The notes under the pieces are model-generated. The model worked only from the letters and a program-made list of their open reading frames with translations, had not been told where the DNA came from and searched no databases. Below are positions 53,565-62,467 of a stretch of DNA of 64,000 nucleotides, one piece after another. Source of the stretch: Gemmatimonadaceae bacterium (GTDB lineage: Bacteria; Gemmatimonadota; Gemmatimonadetes; Gemmatimonadales; Gemmatimonadaceae); contig JANYIN010000163.1 of the NCBI GenBank assembly GCA_025362035.1, positions 1 through 64,000 on the forward strand, read 5' to 3'. How positions within the stretch are numbered: position 1 is the first letter of the stretch; each line of letters opens with the position of its first letter. The position numbers and the translations under genes were made by a program.

Positions 53565-54632
53565 TTACGCAGGCATTGACTGGCCCACGGGCTGCTGCTG
53601 CGTCAGGCAATGCAGCGTGCCAAATCCCCACACCAGGTCGAGCGCGTGAATGCCCACGACGCGCCGGTCCGGGAAGAGCGAGGCGAGCGTGTTGAGCGCC
53701 ACACGATCGTTCTGGTCGTTGAAGGTGGGGACGATGACGACGCCGTTGGCGACGTAGAAGTTCGCATAGCTCGCGGGTAGCCGCTCGCCCCGCATCGTCA
53801 CGGCGCGTGGGTACGGCAGCGTCACCACCTTCAGCGCTCCCTCGCCGGCGCCAGCTAGTTCGAGGCGCCGCCTGTTGTCCTCCGACCGGCGGTGATTCTC
53901 GTCGTCGGCGGGGTCCTCTTCGTACGCCAGGACGATCACACCGGGCGCGACGAAGCGAGCGATGTCGTCCACGTGTCCGTGCGTGTCATCGCCGACGCAG
54001 CCTTCGCCGAGCCAGATTGTCTGCCGAATGCCGAGATAGGCGCGAAACGCGCGTTCATACGCCTCGCGATCCATACCCGGATTCCGGACCTGCACATCGC
54101 TGAGCAGCCACTCCTCCGTGACGAGCAACGTGCCTTCGCCATCCGTCTCGAGGCCCCCTCCCTCGAGGATCAGGCGTCCTTCGCCGTCGGGTCGCGAGGC
54201 CTCGACGCGCGAAAGTCCCGTGATTTGCGCGATGGCTGCGCCTACCTCTGCATCGTGCGCAAAGTTGGGATACTTGGCCCATGCGTTGAAGCCCCAATGC
54301 ATCAACTGCAACTGCCCGCCCTCGCCGTAAACGAAGGTCGGCGCCGAGTCTCGCAGCCATACGCGATCCGTGGGCACCAGGTGCAGTCGGACGTTCGACG
54401 TCACGCCGTGTGCCTGGAGATGCGATGCTGCCGAGTCGCGCACTGCGGCGTCGTGGCAAAGAACTTCCACGCGCTCGTGCTGCCCGATTACCCGCGCGAT
54501 CTCTGTGTACACCCACGGGATGCAGCCAAGCTTGCCGGGCCAGTCCGGTTCGTGATGCGGCCACGCGATCCACGTGGCCGCATGCCGTTGAAACTCGGCT
54601 GGAAACGAGAATGACGCGGGACGGGCCCCCAC
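53565..54632 (-). CDS. aguA: Agmatine deiminase
   Basis: A 355-residue enzyme hydrolysing agmatine to N-carbamoylputrescine. The catalytic Cys is in GFGTLHCLTQQQPVGQS near the end, with the DDTHGHVDDIARFV His/Asp and the RDSAPTFVY and LILEGGGLETDGEG motifs of the guanidine-modifying fold. Its ATG is separated from the aguB stop by a single base, so the two enzymes of the agmatine-to-putrescine route are co-translated. Cytosolic. Confidence 0.94.
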   Translation of the reverse strand: MGARPASFSFPAEFQRHAATWIAWPHHEPDWPGKLGCIPWVYTEIARVIGQHERVEVLCHDAAVRDSAASHLQAHGVTSNVRLHLVPTDRVWLRDSAPTFVYGEGGQLQLMHWGFNAWAKYPNFAHDAEVGAAIAQITGLSRVEASRPDGEGRLILEGGGLETDGEGTLLVTEEWLLSDVQVRNPGMDREAYERAFRAYLGIRQTIWLGEGCVGDDTHGHVDDIARFVAPGVIVLAYEEDPADDENHRRSEDNRRRLELAGAGEGALKVVTLPYPRAVTMRGERLPASYANFYVANGVVIVPTFNDQNDRVALNTLASLFPDRRVVGIHALDLVWGFGTLHCLTQQQPVGQSMPA

Positions 54633-54633
54633 G

Positions 54634-55572
54634 TCAGGCCCCCAGGAATCGCGACAGAATTGGGGCGTAGGCGTCGATTCTGCGATCCCGGAGAAACGGC
54701 CAGTTCCGGCGGGTCTCCTCGATCAGTGCCGGATCACACCGCGCGACCAGTATCGCTTCGTCGGTGCCGCCTTCGGCGAGGATGCGTCCGAATGGATCGA
54801 CGATGAACGAGTGGCCGAAAAACTCGATGCCGTCCGTGCCTGGCTCGTCGTCTTCCATCCCGACGCGATTCGGCGACGCGACGAACACGCCGTTCGCGAT
54901 CGCGTGCGATCGCTGAATGGTGCGCCACGCATCGACCTGGGCGTCACCGAATTCGGACTTCTCGGCGGGATGCCAGCCGATGGCGGTAGGGTAGAACAGG
55001 ATGTCGGCACCCAGCAAGCTCGTGATGCGCGCGGCCTCCGGATACCACTGGTCCCAGCAGATCAGCACGCCGATCTTCGCGTACTTCGTCTGCCACACCC
55101 GGAAGCCGCTTGCCTGCTTCGCGATCTGGCCACTGGCGTCGAGACGGTCATCGGGCGCAGCATCGCCCGGCGTGAAATAGTATTTCTCGTTGAACAGCGG
55201 GTCGTCCGGGATGTGCATCTTACGATACACGCCCAACAACGATCCGTCGGCGTCGATGATCGCGGCGGAATTGCGATAGACGCCTCGTGCCTGCTTCTCG
55301 AACAGCGGGACGATGAGGACGACGTCCAACTCCTTCGCGAGTGCCTGCATTGCGTTGGTGGACGGTCCGGGAATCGTTTCCGCGAGGTCGAAGCGCTGGG
55401 CCCGCTGCGCCTTGCAGAAGTACGGTGCGTTGAAGAGTTCCTTCAGACAGATAATCTGCGCGCCGCGTGCGGCGGCCTCGCGGACGCGAGCGATGGTCGC
55501 CTCGAGCGTGGCGCTCTTGTCGGACGACGCGGTGTCCTGAATGATGCCGACGGTAAACGGCCGATTGTTCAT
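54634..55572 (-). CDS. aguB: N-carbamoylputrescine amidohydrolase
   Basis: A 312-residue nitrilase-superfamily enzyme giving putrescine, CO2 and ammonia. The catalytic Glu is in CLKELFNAPYFCKAQR, the Lys in VYRKMHIPDDPLFNEKYYF and the Cys in VLICWDQWYPEAARI, with the AguB-type ALFYPTAIGWHP-like stretch (LFYPTAIGWHP). It lies 54 nt after the glycerate kinase gene and directly before aguA. Confidence 0.94.
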   Translation of the reverse strand: MNNRPFTVGIIQDTASSDKSATLEATIARVREAAARGAQIICLKELFNAPYFCKAQRAQRFDLAETIPGPSTNAMQALAKELDVVLIVPLFEKQARGVYRNSAAIIDADGSLLGVYRKMHIPDDPLFNEKYYFTPGDAAPDDRLDASGQIAKQASGFRVWQTKYAKIGVLICWDQWYPEAARITSLLGADILFYPTAIGWHPAEKSEFGDAQVDAWRTIQRSHAIANGVFVASPNRVGMEDDEPGTDGIEFFGHSFIVDPFGRILAEGGTDEAILVARCDPALIEETRRNWPFLRDRRIDAYAPILSRFLGA

Positions 55573-55626
55573 GAACTGCTCGGGGCAACAGGGTCTGTCG
55601 AAAGCTACCGCGCCGCGGAAGGGGCC

Positions 55627-56901
55627 CTATTCGATCACACCGATCACCACGTCCATGACGTTGGTGCCCGTGACCCGTCGCGGAATGAGCGCGCCGACGC
55701 TGCCGAGTGCCGCGTGAGACTCGTGGCGCTGTAGCGCGATGTCCGGATCGCGGCCGCTCTCGCGAATGGCGGCCCACGTGTGGGCGTCGGCAAACGCGCC
55801 GGCAGAGTCTGTCGGTCCGTCGCGACCGTCGGTACCTGCCGCGAGTATCGTGACGCGAATGGCGGCGGCGCCGCCGCTCGCCAGGATTTTCGCCGCGGCG
55901 AGCGCGAGTTCCTGACAGCGACCCCCGCTGGGCGGCACGCCCGGCACCGTCATCTCGATGGGGGGCGCCCCGCGCCCCGAGGACGCTTGCGCGGCAGGCG
56001 TGAGCTGTACGGTCGTTTCGCCGCCCCATACAATGCAGCCGGCGTGCTCGTGGCGCGATCGCTCGAGGAGCGCGTTCGCCACCGCCGCACCGCACTGGGC
56101 CGCATCGCCACGAAGCGGCGCGACGACGCGCTCCGTTTCCAGGGAAATCGTTGCCGCGTGCGCGCTCACTGCGTCGAGCGCGAGCCGATTGCTTCCGATG
56201 ATGCGCGTGGAGACGTGCGCGAAAGCAGGGTGCGTGCCCTTGGGTGTTTCCGGGATCACGCCGCGCCCCACGCTGGACAGGTAGTCGCGCATCGCGGGTG
56301 AGAGCCTGGTGAGCACGCCGGATTTCTGGAGCAGCACCACCACGTCCTTTACGGTGTTCGGATCCGGAGTGCAGGGGCCGGAGCCCACGTCCGCCGGGTC
56401 GTCACCGAGGACGTCACTCATGACGAAGACGTGGGTGCGAGCGGGCGCAAGGGCGAGCGCGAGGCGCCCCGCCCCCCAGCGCGCAAAGCGCTTCCTCACC
56501 GCGTTCATGGCGCGGATGTCCAGCCCGGACCCGAGCAGCAATTCGAAGAGTTGGCCGAGGTCGGATTCCGCCATGCCGCGAATCGGCGCGGCGATGAGGC
56601 TGGTGGCGCCGCCGCTCATCAGGACGATTGCCACGTCGTCACTACGCATGCCCGCGGCCATCTCGCCGATCCGGTCCGCCGCAGTGAACGAATGACGCCC
56701 GGGTAGCGGATGATCGCCCGCCAGCGACGTGATCGTCGCATACGGCGATGGCGCATGTTCGGGGGCGACGATCACGCCGCCGGCGATGGTGTGCAGCGAT
56801 CGCTGCAGGGCCGTGACCGCGGCCGCGGCCATGGGCTGCGCGGCCTTGCCAAACGAATAGAGCCACAGACGCTGACCGGGACGAGCCTGGAAGTCCCGCA
56901 A
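55627..56901 (-). CDS. Glycerate 2-kinase (MOFRL/DUF4147 family)
   Basis: A kinase that phosphorylates glycerate at position 2. Family motifs are LYSFGKAAQPMAAAAV, VLMSGGATSLIAAP, SDVLGDDPADVGSGPCTPDP, IVWGGETTVQL and ILAAGTDGRDGPTDSAGAF. The drawn start is a TTG at 56901, but family-like sequence continues upstream in the same frame (RGRDLLIDLYDAAIAGAAPG) to an in-frame stop, without any ATG, GTG or TTG. A CTG at 56997 would restore a normal N-terminus of 32 more residues. Start choice is therefore uncertain. It sits between prx and aguB in one probable operon. Confidence 0.85.
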   Translation of the reverse strand: MRDFQARPGQRLWLYSFGKAAQPMAAAAVTALQRSLHTIAGGVIVAPEHAPSPYATITSLAGDHPLPGRHSFTAADRIGEMAAGMRSDDVAIVLMSGGATSLIAAPIRGMAESDLGQLFELLLGSGLDIRAMNAVRKRFARWGAGRLALALAPARTHVFVMSDVLGDDPADVGSGPCTPDPNTVKDVVVLLQKSGVLTRLSPAMRDYLSSVGRGVIPETPKGTHPAFAHVSTRIIGSNRLALDAVSAHAATISLETERVVAPLRGDAAQCGAAVANALLERSRHEHAGCIVWGGETTVQLTPAAQASSGRGAPPIEMTVPGVPPSGGRCQELALAAAKILASGGAAAIRVTILAAGTDGRDGPTDSAGAFADAHTWAAIRESGRDPDIALQRHESHAALGSVGALIPRRVTGTNVMDVVIGVIE

Positions 56902-57034
56902 CGCCGCCGCCGTTACCGGGCCAGGCGCGGCTCCGGCAATGGCGGCGTCATACAGGTCGATCAGAAGGTCGCGCCCGCGAGGTGATGTTCGCGTCAGACG
57001 ACGAGTCTCGCACGAGAAGACTGCTGGGAATCAC

Positions 57035-57604
57035 TCAACGCGAAGGGAGCGTCCCCTTCACTGCGGCCTCGAGCTCGTCGAATGATCCCTGCGCGAGCTC
57101 GTTGAAGGGTTGCATTCGCTTCACGACCTTCCCCGATGGATCGACGACGAACACAGATCTGTTGTCGAGCGCTCCGCGCGTGGAGCCGTACAGCTTGCCG
57201 ACCTTCTGCCCGACGTCGCTGCCGAATACCACCGGCGTCTGCAGATCGCGCGCCCATGATGCCAGCATCGTGTCCGCATCGACACTGATGCCGATGACGA
57301 CGACGTTGCGTCCGTTGTTGAAGAGCTTGGCGTACTGATCACGGTACGCCTCCATTTGAACCGTTCAGCCCTTGGTCCGCGCCCTGTAGAAGAAGGCAAG
57401 CACCACCGTTTTTCCGCGAAAGTCCGAGAGATGCACCGGATCGCGCAGCAGCCCGTACCGGGTGGCACCGGGCAACGCAAACTCGGGCGCCATTGTGCCG
57501 ACCTCCGGGGCAGGCGTCGCCGCCTCCTGCGCTCGGGCGGAGCCGGCAAGGGCCGTCATGGCGAGCAGCGCGACCACCCATCTCGATCCAAAAGACTTCG
57601 ACAT
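57035..57604 (-). CDS. Exported peroxiredoxin with in-frame TGA at the peroxidatic site (probable selenoprotein)
   Basis: A 189-residue thioredoxin-fold peroxidase if the TGA at 57365-57367 is read as selenocysteine (residue 80). Signal peptide: SRWVVALLAMTALAGSARA, cut before QEA. Before the TGA the frame reads VLAFFYRARTKG and after it TVQMEAYRDQYAKLF: the AhpC/TSA active-site context, where homologs have Cys in TxxC. The rest (NVVVIGISVDADTMLASWA, FVVDPSGKVVKRM) is intact. No cysteine occurs in the mature protein, so a 1-Sec mechanism is expected. A hairpin with bacterial SECIS geometry follows the TGA. The start ATG at 57604 is set by the signal peptide. A nonsense mutation is the alternative. 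Confidence 0.8.
57329..57350 (-). promoter_or_regulatory. Candidate bacterial SECIS hairpin
   Basis: On the mRNA, GGCGUAC and GUACGCC form a perfect 7-bp stem with loop CGUGAUCA. The loop starts 22 nt after the UGA and has G as its second base. This agrees with the published general model for bacterial SECIS elements (16-37 nt distance, loop of 3-14 nt, a G in the first two loop positions). Confidence 0.65.
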
Positions 57605-57868
57605 TCCAGGCTCCGGTAGTGACGACGGCGCAAAATGCGCAGGGGAGCACACAACCGCAATGCTCAAACCAATGCGGGGCTGTGAGTTGAGAGGGTGTCA
57701 CACGGGCGGTCGTCCGGGTGCTACCAGTGTGGAAGATAGTGGACACCGGGCTCTCCACCCGCGGACGGCCACCGTCGCTAACCGCGCGTAGGATGGGTTA
57801 GCGTCCGGTCCGCGCCGTGCATTACCCGAGTGCAGCGACACAGCCCCACACTGTTCTCGGAGAACCAC

Positions 57869-58342
57869 ATGCGCACACTTGGGATCACATCGGTTGCCGC
57901 CCTTGCTCTGCTGGGCGCATGCGGGCGGGGCACTGAGTCCCGTCCCGACGACGCGCTCAAGAACGACTTGGCGCTGGCCGCGCAGGTCCAACCGTACCAG
58001 GCGCAGCAGTTCGTGTCCCCGGCCGAGCAACCTTATGGTGGTACAGCTTCGGCGCCGGGTGGCACTTCGTATTCGCGAGCGCCTCAACCTGTGTATCGTG
58101 CGCCAGTCCGTCGGACCAGTTCGCGCGCCCGCAACTCGAGCGGTTCTGCCGGCACGTACTACCCGAGCGCGCCGCGCGAACCCGTTCGGAACACGAGGCG
58201 CGACGCGGCCATCGGTGCCGGAGCGGGCGCGATCATCGGTGTGGTGACGAGTCGTGACAAGGTCAAGGGTGGTCTCATCGGCGCGGCGGCCGGCGGCATT
58301 CTCGGCGGCATCATCGGCCACACGGTAGACGTGCACCCATAG
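57869..58342 (+). CDS. Lipoprotein with glycine-zipper C-terminus
   Basis: A 157-residue exported protein. MRTLGITSVAALALLGAC is a lipoprotein signal. The middle is Ser/Pro/Tyr/Arg-rich and probably disordered; the end is a glycine-zipper helix pair, DAAIGAGAGAIIGVVTSRDK and GGLIGAAAGGILGGIIGHTV, as in YMGG/OmpA-like Gly-zipper and SlyB/Rick_17kDa proteins that insert into the outer membrane. The ATG at 57869 has a ribosome site (CGGAGA). It is divergent from the peroxiredoxin gene, 264 nt away. Confidence 0.85.
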   Translation: MRTLGITSVAALALLGACGRGTESRPDDALKNDLALAAQVQPYQAQQFVSPAEQPYGGTASAPGGTSYSRAPQPVYRAPVRRTSSRARNSSGSAGTYYPSAPREPVRNTRRDAAIGAGAGAIIGVVTSRDKVKGGLIGAAAGGILGGIIGHTVDVHP

Positions 58343-58391
58343 AATGTCAGCCCGCGGCCTGGCCGCCGGCACAGTGTTCCCCCTACACGTT

Positions 58392-58419
58392 CGCCCGCAT
58401 CAGAAAATCAATGCGGGCG
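58392..58419. terminator. Hairpin between convergent genes
   Basis: CGCCCGCAT and ATGCGGGCG form a perfect 9-bp stem with a 10-nt loop, midway between the stops of the Gly-zipper lipoprotein and acnA. There is no T-run, so function as a terminator is uncertain. Confidence 0.4.
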
Positions 58420-58461
58420 TTCGTGTCTGCGTGTGCGTTTCGTCGCCGCCGGGGAGCTGGT

Positions 58462-61236
58462 CTATTGTTTCGCGAGGCTGCGCAACACGTACGGCAGAAT
58501 GCCGCCGTGCTTGTAATAGTTGAGTTCTTCGGGCGTGTCGATGCGACAGACCACGCTGAACGGCCGCGTGGATCCGTCCGACGCCGTCGCCCGTACCGTC
58601 AGGCGGTGCTTGGGCGAGAGCGTGTGGTCCAGTCCGTCGATGTCGTACGTCTCGAACCCCGTGAGTCCCAGCGACTGACGCGTCTCGCCATCGGTGAACT
58701 CCAGCGGCAACACGCCCATCCCCACCAGGTTGGAGCGATGAATTCGTTCGAAGCTTTCTGCGATGACCGCTTTGACGCCGAGGAGCACGGTGCCCTTGGC
58801 CGCCCAATCCCGCGACGAGCCAGTGCCGTATTCCTTGCCGGCCACGATGACGAGCGGCGTACCCGCCTTCGCGTACGCCATCGCCGCGTCGTAGATGAAG
58901 ACGGGCGTGCCGCCTGGTGCCGTCGTCGTCCAGCCGCCTTCGGTACCAGGCGCCATCTCGTTGCGGAGGCGGATGTTCGCGAACGTTCCGCGCATCATCA
59001 CTTCATGATTACCGCGGCGAGCGCCATACGAATTGAAGTCCTTCTTCTGCACGTCGTGTTCGACCAGCCATTTCCCGGCGGGACTGTTCACGGGAATGTT
59101 TCCGGCCGGAGAAATGTGATCGGTCGTGATGGAGTCGCCGAGCATTGCGAGCGCCTTGGCGCCCGCGATCTGCCTGATGCCGGGCGGCGTCATCGTCATG
59201 TCGTCGAAGTACGGCGGGTGCTTCACGTATGTCGAGTCGACCTGCCAGGCGTACGTTTCGCCGCCGGGTACGTCCAGTCCCTGCCAATGGGCGTCGCCCT
59301 TGAAGACGTCGGCGTATTGCGTCTTGAAGAACTGCTGCTTCACGCTCCGGAGAATCTCGTCCTGCACTTCTTGCGCACTGGGCCAGATGTCGCGGAGGAA
59401 CACCGGGCCATCGCTGCCGATGCCAACAGGCTCGCGCGTCAGATCCAGATCCATTCGGCCCGCAAGCGCATACGCAACCACCAGGGGCGGCGACGCCAGA
59501 TAGTTGTACCGCGTGAGCGGATTGACGCGACCCTCGAAGTTGCGATTGCCCGACAGCACGCTCGCCACGAACAGCTTGTTGTCCTCGATGGCCTTCGCGA
59601 TGGTGTCCGGGACGGGGCCGGAATTGCCGATGCACGTGGTGCAGCCGTATCCGACGAGATTGAATCCGAGTTGGTCGAGGTACTCGGTCACGCCGGCCGC
59701 ATTGAAATAGTCGGTCACCACCTTGGACCCGGGCGCCAGCGAGGTCTTCACCCAAGGTTTCACGCTCAGCCCCTTTTTCACGGCGTTTCGCGCCAGCAGT
59801 CCGGCGGCGAGCATCACTCCAGGGTTGGAAGTGTTCGTGCAACTCGTGATGGCGGCGATGACCACTGCGCCGTGCCCGAGTGTGAAGGTCTGTCCGTTCC
59901 GAGTGCACGTCACGCCGCGCTGCGGCTGGTCGCCGCCTTCGCCATCTTCGCGGATGAGGGCGCGCGAGACGTCACTGCTCGCGCCGACCGGCGTCTCCGT
60001 CCTCACGGCAACGGACGCCGTCGCGATCTTCTGCAGATCCACGGCCAGCGCTTCCCTGTACATGCTCGCCGCCTTCGCGAGCGGCACACGATCCTGCGGA
60101 CGGCGGGGCCCGGCAAGACTCGGCTCGACCGTTGAGAGATCGAGCTCGATGGTATCCGTAAAGATCGGATCGTGCGTCTCGTCGGTGCGGAAGAGTCCCT
60201 GCGCTCTGGTGTACGCCTCCACGAGCTCCACGTGTTCGTCGCTCCGTCCGCTTAACCGGAGATACTTGAGCGTCTCGGCATCCACCGGAAAGAAGCCCAT
60301 GGTCGCGCCATACTCGGGTGCCATGTTGGCGATGGTGGCACGGTCTGCCAAACTGAGCGAACCGAGACCTCCACCGAAGAATTCCACGAACTTGCCAACG
60401 ACTTTTTTCTTGCGCAGCATCTCCGTAACGGTGAGCACCAGATCGGTCGCCGTGCAACCCACGGGCAGCTTGCCGTGCAACTTGAAGCCGACCACCTCCG
60501 GAATGAGCATCGACACCGGCTGGCCGAGCATCGCGGCTTCTGCCTCGATTCCCCCTACCCCCCACCCCAACACGCCGAGTCCGTTGATCATCGTCGTATG
60601 TGAGTCGGTACCGACGAGGGAATCGCAGTACGCCTCGCCGGTCTCGTCATTCACGAACACCGTCTTGCCGAGGTACTCGAGATTCACCTGATGGCAGATG
60701 CCGGTGCCTGGCGGAACGACGCGAAAGTTCCTGAAGGCGTCCTGGCCCCAGCGAAGGAACACGTAGCGCTCCACGTTGCGCTCGAACTCCAGATCGGTGT
60801 TGATGAGGAAGGCGGCGTCGGACCCGTATTCATCAACCTGCACGGAGTGGTCGATGACCAGATCCACCGGCTGCAGCGGGTTGATCTGTTGCGGTTTGCC
60901 GCCCAGCTTCGCCAGCGCGTCCCGCATCGCGGCGAGGTCGACGACGGCGGGCACGCCAGTGAAGTCCTGCAACAGAACGCGCGCGGTCCGGAAGGCGATC
61001 TCCTTTTCGACTTGGCCGCGTACGTCCCAGTTGGCCATGGCTTCGATGTCAGCCGTCTTCACAAAAGCGCCGTCCTCGTTTCTCAGGAGGTTCTCGAGCA
61101 GCACCTTGAGGCTGAACGGAAGTCGGTCTACCTTGCCGGACGATGCCGCCCTCAACGCATCGAGGCGGTAGATCGTGTAGGAGTTGCCCGCGAGGTGGAG
61201 CGTCGCGCGGCTGCCGAACGAATTCAGAGAGGTCAT
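58462..61236 (-). CDS. acnA: Aconitate hydratase A
   Basis: A 924-residue [4Fe-4S] enzyme of the TCA cycle that isomerises citrate and isocitrate. Length fits AcnA/IRP1. Cluster cysteines are in [12 protein letters not shown] and [14 protein letters not shown]; other active-site stretches are [51 protein letters not shown] and [13 protein letters not shown]. The ATG at 61236 fits the family start (FGSRATL). It is a single-gene unit; 199 nt separate it from the divergent M20 gene. Confidence 0.96.
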   Translation of the reverse strand: MTSLNSFGSRATLHLAGNSYTIYRLDALRAASSGKVDRLPFSLKVLLENLLRNEDGAFVKTADIEAMANWDVRGQVEKEIAFRTARVLLQDFTGVPAVVDLAAMRDALAKLGGKPQQINPLQPVDLVIDHSVQVDEYGSDAAFLINTDLEFERNVERYVFLRWGQDAFRNFRVVPPGTGICHQVNLEYLGKTVFVNDETGEAYCDSLVGTDSHTTMINGLGVLGWGVGGIEAEAAMLGQPVSMLIPEVVGFKLHGKLPVGCTATDLVLTVTEMLRKKKVVGKFVEFFGGGLGSLSLADRATIANMAPEYGATMGFFPVDAETLKYLRLSGRSDEHVELVEAYTRAQGLFRTDETHDPIFTDTIELDLSTVEPSLAGPRRPQDRVPLAKAASMYREALAVDLQKIATASVAVRTETPVGASSDVSRALIREDGEGGDQPQRGVTCTRNGQTFTLGHGAVVIAAITSCTNTSNPGVMLAAGLLARNAVKKGLSVKPWVKTSLAPGSKVVTDYFNAAGVTEYLDQLGFNLVGYGCTTCIGNSGPVPDTIAKAIEDNKLFVASVLSGNRNFEGRVNPLTRYNYLASPPLVVAYALAGRMDLDLTREPVGIGSDGPVFLRDIWPSAQEVQDEILRSVKQQFFKTQYADVFKGDAHWQGLDVPGGETYAWQVDSTYVKHPPYFDDMTMTPPGIRQIAGAKALAMLGDSITTDHISPAGNIPVNSPAGKWLVEHDVQKKDFNSYGARRGNHEVMMRGTFANIRLRNEMAPGTEGGWTTTAPGGTPVFIYDAAMAYAKAGTPLVIVAGKEYGTGSSRDWAAKGTVLLGVKAVIAESFERIHRSNLVGMGVLPLEFTDGETRQSLGLTGFETYDIDGLDHTLSPKHRLTVRATASDGSTRPFSVVCRIDTPEELNYYKHGGILPYVLRSLAKQ

Positions 61237-61435
61237 TGCGGATCTCACGGTGTCGCCGCGGTCTCTCGAGCCGAGCAACGGTGGAGAACGGAGCCACTGC
61301 CGAACGCATGCGCTTCTGAAAGCGGGCCGCCGACAGGCTGCCGGAATGTAATCATCCAGGGTCGCTTTCGCGGAAGCGAACACTTGCCGGCGCCGCCGAG
61401 TTGACCCTGTCCGTGGCGCGAGCGACTCTTCGCTC

Positions 61436-62467
61436 GTGAACATCCCGCCATTTCCGTCTGACCCCGCCGACGTCGCCGCCATCACCGAATGGCTCATGTG
61501 CATCGAGTCCACCAGCGGCAACGAGATCGCGCTCGTGAGCGCCCTGCATGACGCGCTGATCGCGCGGGAATGGGCCGTGACGCTGATTCCTGTAGCGGCC
61601 GGGCGATGCGACCTGCTCGCCACAAGTGGAAGTGGCCCGTTCGTAACGCTATCCACGCATCTCGATACGGTCCCGCCGTTCATCCGGCCCACGCGTGACG
61701 CCACGCGCATTTACGGCCGCGGCGCGTGTGACGCGAAGGGTATCGCGGCGTCGATGCTGTCCGCCGCGGAACGGCTGCGGAGTGACAACATTTCCATCGC
61801 GCTGCTCTTCGTCGTGGGGGAAGAGACGGCGCACGACGGCGCCCACGCGGCTGACGTTTGGCGCAGTCGTACCGGATTCCGCAGCCGTGCGCTCGTGAAC
61901 GGCGAACCGACGGAGAACACGCTTGCCCTCGGCACTAAGGGCGCGATGCGGCTGGTGATGCGTACCACCGGAGAGGCCGCGCACTCGGCGTATCCGCAGT
62001 TTGGCCGCTCAGCGACGCACGCGCTGGTGCACCTCCTCGCGGAGCTCGACACGGTGTCGCTGCCGAAGGACGACCAGCTCGGCGACACCACAATCAACAT
62101 AGGGTGGCTGTCTGGGGGAGTGGCCGACAACGTGACGGCGCCGAGTGCCGAAGCCCGACTGATGGCGAGACTGGTCACTCCGGCCGATACCGTATGGGAT
62201 ATCCTCAACGACTGGGTGCGCGGTCGAGCAGATCTGGAACGCGGCATTGAGGTGCCGCCGGTGCGCCTGGGCACCTTACCCGGCTTCGCAACCTCGGTGG
62301 TCGCCTACGCGACCGACATACCAGCGCTGCCCTCGTGGGGCACTCCCTATCTGTTCGGCCCGGGGTCGATCCACGTGGCGCATGGAGCGGACGAGTCCAT
62401 CGAGGTCGCGGACCTGCACGCGGCGATCGGCGCGTACGAGCGCATCGTTCGGGAGTTGAGCCGCTAA
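61436..62467 (+). CDS. M20-family deacylase/peptidase (ArgE/DapE-like)
   Basis: A 343-residue zinc hydrolase of the ArgE/DapE/ACY1 group. Metal ligands and catalytic residues are visible: [11 protein letters not shown] (H and D), [15 protein letters not shown] (bridging D), [11 protein letters not shown] (catalytic E plus E) and [15 protein letters not shown] (H near the C-terminus). The dimerisation lid is [20 protein letters not shown]. Which acyl-amino acid is cut cannot be told. The start is a GTG at 61436. Its end overlaps the convergent patatin gene by 4 nt. Confidence 0.88.
   Translation: MNIPPFPSDPADVAAITEWLMCIESTSGNEIALVSALHDALIAREWAVTLIPVAAGRCDLLATSGSGPFVTLSTHLDTVPPFIRPTRDATRIYGRGACDAKGIAASMLSAAERLRSDNISIALLFVVGEETAHDGAHAADVWRSRTGFRSRALVNGEPTENTLALGTKGAMRLVMRTTGEAAHSAYPQFGRSATHALVHLLAELDTVSLPKDDQLGDTTINIGWLSGGVADNVTAPSAEARLMARLVTPADTVWDILNDWVRGRADLERGIEVPPVRLGTLPGFATSVVAYATDIPALPSWGTPYLFGPGSIHVAHGADESIEVADLHAAIGAYERIVRELSR

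Noticed and set aside
57035-57667. Two separate small genes, or a pseudogene, instead of one peroxiredoxin
   Set aside because: Same frame on both sides of one TGA at the catalytic position, no other lesion, and a SECIS-like hairpin; the selenoprotein reading explains all of it. A nonsense mutation remains possible.
58411-60135. 574-codon plus-strand frame opposite acnA
   Set aside because: Shadow of the aconitase gene, whose cluster and active-site motifs are intact.
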